From contig NZ_CABPSJ010000002.1 in the NCBI RefSeq assembly GCF_902459745.1, positions 901,637 to 965,636 of the forward strand: a DNA stretch of 64,000 nt, given 5' to 3'. This DNA is from Pandoraea communis (GTDB taxonomy: Bacteria > Pseudomonadota > Gammaproteobacteria > Burkholderiales > Burkholderiaceae). A program made the position numbers and the translations under genes. Shown here piece after piece: positions 58,920-64,000 of the stretch. Under the pieces are notes generated by a model. That model saw nothing but the letters and a program-made list of their open reading frames with translations, ran no database searches and had not been told where the DNA came from. The number at the start of each line of letters is the position of its first letter. Position 1 is the first letter of the stretch.

Positions 58920-59588
58920 TTAACTCAGCGTCGCGGTCGCGAGCTTCACACCGAAGCCGACGAACAGCGCGCCCACGCCGCCGGTTGCCCCGGCGCTCAA
59001 CCGGCGACGTTGCCGGAAGTGCTCGGCCAGGCGGTAACCGGCCAGGATCAGCGTGCTCAGATACAGGAAACTGCAGGTCTGCACGATCACACCCAGCACC
59101 GCAAACGACACGGCGGGGTAGGCGTAGCCCGGATCGACGAACTGGATGAAAAACGACACGCAGAACAGGATTGCCTTCGGGTTCAGCAGACTGATGAACA
59201 GTGCGCGCTTGAACGGGTGGTCTGCATCCACCGGCTTGGGCGCCACAACGGCTGCGCCCTCATTCGCCCGCGCGGCTCGCGCGTTGGCGAGCGCGCCGCG
59301 CAGCATGTTCAGGCCCATCCAGCAAAGGTAGGCCGCACCGAGATACTTCACCACGAAGAACAGCGCCGGCTGCGCGTGCAGCAGCGACGCCACGCCGGCG
59401 GCTGCCAGCGTCATGAGGATGGTGTCGCCGAGAAACACGCCGCAAGCCCCTGCGTAACCGTGACGAACACCGCGCTGGGCTGCCACCGACAGCACATAGA
59501 GCGAGTTCGGTCCCGGCAGCAGAATGACCACCACCACGCCGGCCAGATAGGTCCAGAGGTTGACGATGCCGATCGAGTTTCCGAGCAT
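58920..59588 (-). CDS. LysE/RhtB-family amino acid exporter
   Basis: 222 residues with about six membrane segments. The opening VVVVILLPGPNSLYVLSVAAQRGVRHG is the LysE/RhtB signature, and LFISLLNPKAILFCVSFFIQFVDPGYAYP is the LeuE-type central motif. It probably exports leucine or a related amino acid. It lies between carA (45 bp) and carB (18 bp), so it is cotranscribed with carbamoyl-phosphate synthase. Confidence 0.9.
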   Translation of the reverse strand: MLGNSIGIVNLWTYLAGVVVVILLPGPNSLYVLSVAAQRGVRHGYAGACGVFLGDTILMTLAAAGVASLLHAQPALFFVVKYLGAAYLCWMGLNMLRGALANARAARANEGAAVVAPKPVDADHPFKRALFISLLNPKAILFCVSFFIQFVDPGYAYPAVSFAVLGVIVQTCSFLYLSTLILAGYRLAEHFRQRRRLSAGATGGVGALFVGFGVKLATATLS

Positions 59589-59633
59589 GATGCGCGCGTC
59601 CTTATCCTTATCCGAGTCTCGTCGAGCCTGTGC

Positions 59634-60779
59634 TTACGCGGGCTGCTTGGCGTCGACCATCGACTGCACGAATCGGTCGAACAGATAGCCGATGTCATGC
59701 GGGCCCGGCGAGGCTTCCGGGTGCCCCTGGAAGCAGAATGCCGGGCGATCCGTCAGCTCGAAGCCTTGCAGCGTGCCGTCGAACAGCGAAACGTGCGAGA
59801 CGCGCGCATTGGCCGGCAGGCTGTTCGCATCCACGGCAAAGCCGTGGTTTTGCGAGGTGATCACCACACGACCGGTCGCGAGATCCTTGACCGGGTGATT
59901 GGCACCGTGGTGGCCGGTCTTCATCTTGAGCGTTTTGGCACCGACGGCCAGCCCCATGATCTGGTGGCCGAGGCAGATACCGAAGGTCGGGATGCGGCGC
60001 TCGAGGAACGTCTTCGTGGCGGCGATGGCGTAATCGCACGGCTCGGGGTCGCCGGGGCCGTTCGAGAGGAACACGCCGTCCGGGTTCAGGGCAAACACAT
60101 CGTCGGCCGAGCTTTGGGCGGGCAGCACGGTGACCTTGCAGCCACGTTCGGCGAGCATGCGCAGAATGTTGCGCTTGACGCCGTAGTCGAGAGCGACCAC
60201 ATGGAATTTCGGGTCTTTCTGCTCACCGTAGCCTTCGCCCAGACGCCATTCCGTTTCTGTCCACGAGTACTTCTGCGTGGTCGAGACGACCTTGGCGAGA
60301 TCCATACCGGCGAGTCCCGGGAAGGATTGGGCGAGTGCGATGGCCTTGCCTTCATCGGCTTCTTCCCCGGCAAGGATGCAACCGTTCTGAGCGCCCTTCT
60401 CGCGCAGAATACGGGTCAGACGGCGCGTATCGATGCCGGCGATGGCAACGACGCCTTCATCCTTCAGGTATTGCGAGAGCGTCTTGTTGGCTCGGAAATT
60501 CGAGTCGAGGATCGGCAGATCCTTGATGATCAGGCCTGCGGCATGGACTTTCGTGGCTTCGACGTCTTCACCGTTGACGCCCGTGTTGCCGATGTGCGGA
60601 TACGTCAACGTGACGATCTGACGCGCATAGCTGGGGTCGGTGAGGATTTCCTGATAGCCGGTAATGGCCGTGTTGAACACGACTTCACCGATGGTGTGAC
60701 CGGCAGCGCCGATGGCGTACCCACGAAAGACCGTGCCGTCAGCGAGCGCGAGAATGGCGGGTGGGAATGACGGCAGCAC
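59634..60779 (-). CDS. carA: Carbamoyl phosphate synthase small subunit CarA
   Basis: 381 residues. The N-terminal CPSase domain ([17 protein letters not shown]) is followed by a class I glutamine amidotransferase with the triad Cys269 (FGICLGHQ), His353 and Glu355 (GHPEASPGP), numbering identical to E. coli. It supplies ammonia from glutamine to CarB. First gene of the carA-lysE-carB cluster; the 194 bp before it hold no feature I can define. Confidence 0.97.
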   Translation of the reverse strand: MLPSFPPAILALADGTVFRGYAIGAAGHTIGEVVFNTAITGYQEILTDPSYARQIVTLTYPHIGNTGVNGEDVEATKVHAAGLIIKDLPILDSNFRANKTLSQYLKDEGVVAIAGIDTRRLTRILREKGAQNGCILAGEEADEGKAIALAQSFPGLAGMDLAKVVSTTQKYSWTETEWRLGEGYGEQKDPKFHVVALDYGVKRNILRMLAERGCKVTVLPAQSSADDVFALNPDGVFLSNGPGDPEPCDYAIAATKTFLERRIPTFGICLGHQIMGLAVGAKTLKMKTGHHGANHPVKDLATGRVVITSQNHGFAVDANSLPANARVSHVSLFDGTLQGFELTDRPAFCFQGHPEASPGPHDIGYLFDRFVQSMVDAKQPA

Positions 60780-60973
60780 GGGAAACTCCTGAAGGGTTCA
60801 CCCCGGCTGCCAGCTCCATCGTCCGCCGCGATGACATCAGCGCGGGCACCGGAATTGCGCGGAATATGCGCACAGCGGATGCTCGGACTGCGGACGAGAT
60901 GTCAGGCGGGTAGGCGCTAGGGTGAGGGTTAAATGACTAAAACCTTCAAAGTATAGCGCAAATCCCATTCATC

Positions 60974-61735
60974 TCAAAGCTGAACGTGTCGCGCATCAGT
61001 ACGCTCTGCGTTCTCCCGGAGGGAGAGGCCGCCGGCTGACGAATACGCAGAGGGGATAGGGAAATGAATGCCCGCCCGCTGGGCTGCCAGCACGATATGG
61101 CGCTCCATCGCGGCCCCTGCGGCGGCGCCGTCGCGGCGTCGCAGGGCGTCGAGGATCTCCAGATGTTCATGATAGGTGGAAAGCACCAGTTCACGTTGGT
61201 AGAACGGCAGGCGCTGGCTTTCCATGACGATGTCCGTACTGCCGCGCAGGATATCGGCAATGGCGGCGTTCCCCGCGAGTCCCACAATGCGCAGATGGAA
61301 CGCGAAATCGAGTTGCGCGGCGGTATCGACGTCGCCGTCAATTAGCGCCCCCTTCATCGTTTCGACGTTATCCGTGAGCCATTCCATTTCGCTGGCGCTG
61401 GCGGCATGAGCGGCGAGCCGGGCGGCGAAACCTTCGAGTGCATAGCGCAGCTGATACGTGTCGGCGAGCGAGATCTGGTCGGCGAACCGCCAGGCAACGC
61501 CCCTGCGCGCCGAGGCGTCGTTCACATAGACACCTTTGCCGGGGCGGATGGCCACCATGCCGAGCGCCTCGAGCGTCGAGAGGGCTTCGCGCAGCGAAGC
61601 GCGGCTAATGGCCAGCTCCTCGGCGAGTTGGCGCTGCGAAGGAAGCATGGCGCCGGCCGGATAGACCTGACGTTCAATGCGCTCGCGGATAGTGACGACG
61701 GCGGCGTCGGTTACGGCATGCGCCGAATGCTTCAT
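60974..61735 (-). CDS. GntR/FadR-family (FCD domain) transcriptional regulator
   Basis: 253 residues. The winged helix (about 10-75) has LPSQRQLAEELAISRASLREALSTLEALGMVAIRPGKGVYV, the standard GntR motif; the C-terminal FCD domain (about 95-225) carries the metal-binding pattern DFAFHLRIVGLAGN, then HEHLEILDALRRRD and MERHIVLA. FCD regulators bind small organic acids. It is divergent from dctA and allantoicase genes, and a FadR-type operator lies in that promoter, so it probably represses them until a carboxylate ligand appears. Confidence 0.9.
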   Translation of the reverse strand: MKHSAHAVTDAAVVTIRERIERQVYPAGAMLPSQRQLAEELAISRASLREALSTLEALGMVAIRPGKGVYVNDASARRGVAWRFADQISLADTYQLRYALEGFAARLAAHAASASEMEWLTDNVETMKGALIDGDVDTAAQLDFAFHLRIVGLAGNAAIADILRGSTDIVMESQRLPFYQRELVLSTYHEHLEILDALRRRDGAAAGAAMERHIVLAAQRAGIHFPIPSAYSSAGGLSLRENAERTDARHVQL

Positions 61736-61895
61736 GAGGCCTCACAAAAAATGCGGGGATACGTATGGTGCATTGTACGACGCCAAATATCCCCTCACGC
61801 GCTCCGGCAGCCGTTGTGCAGGGGATATCGCCACACTCGACGAAGCGACCGTGGAAATTCGCCCTTCCATAGGGAATCCCCTCAGAAGCCGCGTC

Positions 61896-61924
61896 TTGAC
61901 CGGACTATATTGGCTTTCTAATAT
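61896..61924 (+). promoter_or_regulatory. Sigma-70 promoter for dctA
   Basis: TTGACC (61896-61901), a 17-bp spacer and TAATAT (61919-61924), near consensus. The predicted start at about 61931 leaves a leader of about 170 nt, in which I see only a 33-codon unassigned frame from the ATG at 61953. This lies in the 368-bp gap 61736-62103. Confidence 0.7.
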
Positions 61925-61937
61925 TCCCCATAACATC

Positions 61938-61952
61938 ACTGGTCAGACCGGT
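61938..61952. promoter_or_regulatory. FadR-type operator just downstream of the dctA transcription start
   Basis: ACTGGTCAGACCGGT matches the FadR-family operator pattern ACTGGTCNGACCAGT at all but one position. It lies about +8 to +22 relative to the predicted start, a repressing position, and belongs with the divergent FCD regulator. Confidence 0.65.
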
Positions 61953-62103
61953 ATGACTTGTTTGAAAGCCTTGCTGGTGTTGGCGGGTGCCGAGCGCGCC
62001 AAGGTGATGTTGCCGTACAGAAATCAGCCCCCGAGAGCAGTCCGTCCGACATAGAAATCGCGAAATCCGAGAGAGTGATTTGCGCAGGCAGAGGAGACAA
62101 ACC

Positions 62104-63435
62104 ATGCCCAAGCTGTTCCGTTCGTTGTTTGGCCGAGTCGTCATTGCGTTGATAGCGGGTGTGGCGCTTGGTATTTGGTTTCCGCAGTTGGGAGAGTCGT
62201 TGCGTCCGTTGGGCGATGGCTTTCTGAAGCTGATCAAGATGGTCATTGGACCGATCGTCTTCTGTGTGGTTGTGAGTGGCATGGCGAGTGCGGGTGATTT
62301 GCGCAAAGTTGGCCGAGTGGGAATCAAGGCCGTCGTGTACTTCGAGATCATCACCACCTTCGCGTTGGTCATCGGTGCAGTGCTGGCATGGGTGACACGG
62401 CCGGGCGAGGGAATGAATATCGACATTCGCAGTCTCGATCCGAGCGCGATGGCGGCGTACACCGAGAATGCGAAGGGGTTGAAAGACACCGCTGGCTTCT
62501 TGTTGAAGATCATTCCCAACACCATTACCGACGCCTTTGCCAAGGGTGACATTCTGCAGATCCTCGTCTTCTCGGTCATGTTCGGCTGCGCGTTGGCGGC
62601 CCTTGGCGAGCGGGGCCGTCCGGTGGCGCGATTCATTGAAGACCTGAGCCATGTCTTCTTCCGCGTGATGGCATTCATCATCCGGCTGGCACCGCTGGGC
62701 GTATTGGGCGCGGTGGCTTTCACCACGGGCAAATACGGTGCGTCATCGCTCAAGCAATTGGGCTTGTTGGTGCTCGTGTTCTACGTGAGTTGTTTCGTCT
62801 TCGTCACCGTAGTGTTGGGGGGCGTATTGCGTCTGGCGGGCTTCAACATCTTCAAGTTCATCAAATACTTCCGCGAAGAGTTGTCCATCGTGTTGGGCAC
62901 GGCGTCGTCCGATGCTGTGTTGCCCGCGATCATGCGCAAGCTCGAGTGGATGGGCATCAAGAAGTCGACGGTAGGCCTGGTCGTGCCGACGGGGTACTCC
63001 TTCAACCTCGACGGCTTCTCCATCTACCTGACGCTTGCGGTCATCTTCATTGCCCAGGCGACCAACACACCGTTATCCATGCATGACCTGATCCTTGTAG
63101 TGCTCGTGTCCTTGCTCACGTCCAAGGGGGCGCATGGCATTCCGGGGTCGGCCATTGTGATTCTGGCGGCGACGCTCGCGGCCATCCCGGCGATCCCCGT
63201 CATTGGCCTGGTTTTGATCTTGCCGGTCGACTGGTTCGTTGGCATTGCCCGGGCCATTACCAACCTGCTGGGCAACTGCGTGGCGACGCTCGTTGTGGCG
63301 GCATGGGAAAAAGACGTCGACTTTGCGAGGGCACACAAAGTGCTCGATGGCGCCCTGCCCTACGAGCCGATGGCAGCGTCGTCGGAAGATCGCACAGAGG
63401 GCAATGCCCCGACCAATGCAGCGGTGACGCCATAA
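62104..63435 (+). CDS. dctA: C4-dicarboxylate:H+ symporter DctA
   Basis: 443 residues from the ATG at 62104, supported by GAGGAG 7 nt upstream. A member of the dicarboxylate/amino acid:cation symporter family: MVIGPIVFCVVVSGMASAG, the serine-rich hairpin region VLGTASSDAVLPAI, and VVPTGYSFNLDGFSIYLTLAV are diagnostic. It imports succinate, fumarate, malate and similar acids. Linked to a downstream allantoicase gene by 86 bp; a role in importing an allantoin-pathway acid such as ureidoglycolate or glyoxylate-related carboxylate is only a guess. Confidence 0.93.
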   Translation: MPKLFRSLFGRVVIALIAGVALGIWFPQLGESLRPLGDGFLKLIKMVIGPIVFCVVVSGMASAGDLRKVGRVGIKAVVYFEIITTFALVIGAVLAWVTRPGEGMNIDIRSLDPSAMAAYTENAKGLKDTAGFLLKIIPNTITDAFAKGDILQILVFSVMFGCALAALGERGRPVARFIEDLSHVFFRVMAFIIRLAPLGVLGAVAFTTGKYGASSLKQLGLLVLVFYVSCFVFVTVVLGGVLRLAGFNIFKFIKYFREELSIVLGTASSDAVLPAIMRKLEWMGIKKSTVGLVVPTGYSFNLDGFSIYLTLAVIFIAQATNTPLSMHDLILVVLVSLLTSKGAHGIPGSAIVILAATLAAIPAIPVIGLVLILPVDWFVGIARAITNLLGNCVATLVVAAWEKDVDFARAHKVLDGALPYEPMAASSEDRTEGNAPTNAAVTP

Positions 63436-63521
63436 ACATCGCGGCGTAAGCCGAGAGTGAAATCGAACAAATCTTCTGCCGACGCGAGACGTCGGCACCT
63501 TTATCTGGAGTGAAAAGCAAC

Positions 63522-64000
63522 ATGGCCCTCGTTCCGCAAGATCCGAACGCACCGGAATTCGTGCGCCGTTACGTCAATCTGGCCGATCCGCGCCTGGGTG
63601 CGCAGGCATTGGAGGCCAGCGACGAATTCTTCGCGGCCAAAGAGCGCATGCTCAATCCTGAGCCGGCCGTCTTCATCCCCGGCAAATACGACGACAACGG
63701 CAAGTGGATGGATGGTTGGGAGACGCGTCGCAAGCGCGTGAACGGCTACGACTGGTGCGTGGTCAAGCTCGCGCGTCCGGGCGTGTTGTTCGGCGTCGAT
63801 TTGGACACCAGCCACTTCACCGGCAACTTCCCGCCCGCGGCGTCGCTCGAGGGCTGCTACAGCCCGGATGGCGCACCGGGCGAGGCGGCCGAATGGTTCG
63901 AACTGCTCGCCTCGACCACGCTGCAGGGCAACTCGCATCACTACCACGCGATCATCAACCCGCGTGCGGCGACCCATGTGCGTGTGAACCTGTACCCCGA
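63522..64000 (+). CDS. alc: Allantoicase, 5' part (cut by the window edge)
   Basis: The first 159 codons of a gene opening [24 protein letters not shown] lies 11 nt before the [27 protein letters not shown], then [22 protein letters not shown] and the histidine-rich HHYHAIINP are the conserved allantoicase signatures. The enzyme splits allantoate into ureidoglycolate and urea in purine breakdown. Downstream genes of the pathway probably follow outside the window. Confidence 0.93.
   Translation, partial: MALVPQDPNAPEFVRRYVNLADPRLGAQALEASDEFFAAKERMLNPEPAVFIPGKYDDNGKWMDGWETRRKRVNGYDWCVVKLARPGVLFGVDLDTSHFTGNFPPAASLEGCYSPDGAPGEAAEWFELLASTTLQGNSHHYHAIINPRAATHVRVNLYP

Noticed and set aside
55677-60770. 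A 1697-codon open frame on the + strand opposite carB, lysE and carA
   Set aside because: It lies exactly antisense to three well-identified genes, has Arg/His/Val-rich composition typical of shadow frames in high-G+C DNA and no recognisable domain.

Overview
The window is chromosomal DNA of a high-G+C betaproteobacterium. The gene order pstS-pstC-pstA-pstB-phoU-phoB-phoR, then ppk and ppx, together with carA-lysE-carB-greA and rlmE-ftsH-folP-glmM, is typical of Burkholderiaceae. Pandoraea is my best guess from protein flavour and synteny; this is inference, since no 16S or database search was available.

Layout. (1) 0-1.1 kb: a divergent pair, a partial gene and an NmrA-type reductase. (2) 1.2-16.1 kb: a reverse-strand cell-surface-signalling cluster. 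It encodes a small periplasmic protein with an STN domain fused to a TonB-like domain, an ECF sigma factor, a FecR-type anti-sigma factor and a very large (about 4080 aa) filamentous-haemagglutinin/TpsA-type exoprotein. It resembles the Pseudomonas Vre (PUMA3) system but is joined directly to its probable target. (3) 16.3-20.3 kb: a marR-controlled four-gene operon with a perfect operator palindrome, and a Tat-exported class A beta-lactamase-fold serine hydrolase. (4) 20.3-29.4 kb: a 2078-aa glycine-rich autotransporter divergent from a NarL-type response regulator and its multi-TM sensor kinase. (5) 29.5-34.9 kb: a visibly lower-G+C block bounded by two different broken IS3-family remnants and lying next to tRNA-Pro. 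It carries a GlxA/AraC regulator, a thioesterase, a Bcr/CflA-like MFS exporter and a FabF-like ketosynthase. (6) 35-48 kb: phosphate genes: sixA, olsB, ppx, ppk, phoR-phoB-phoU-pstBACS. (7) 48-61 kb: core housekeeping genes glmM, folP, ftsH, rlmE, yhbY, DUF4149, greA, carB, a LysE exporter and carA. (8) 61-64 kb: a GntR/FadR-family regulator divergent from dctA and a partial allantoicase gene.

Connections. Candidate PhoB boxes (7-bp half-sites repeated every 11 bp) lie upstream of pstS, ppk, ppx and olsB, and, more weakly, upstream of the signalling/TpsA cluster. One phosphate-starvation response could therefore join Pi uptake, polyphosphate turnover, ornithine-lipid synthesis and a giant surface exoprotein. 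The dctA-allantoicase side has a textbook sigma-70 promoter followed by a FadR-type operator. The strongest candidates for under-described biology are the STN-TonB/ECF/FecR/TpsA cluster with its possible Pho link, and the IS-bounded ketosynthase/thioesterase/exporter module.
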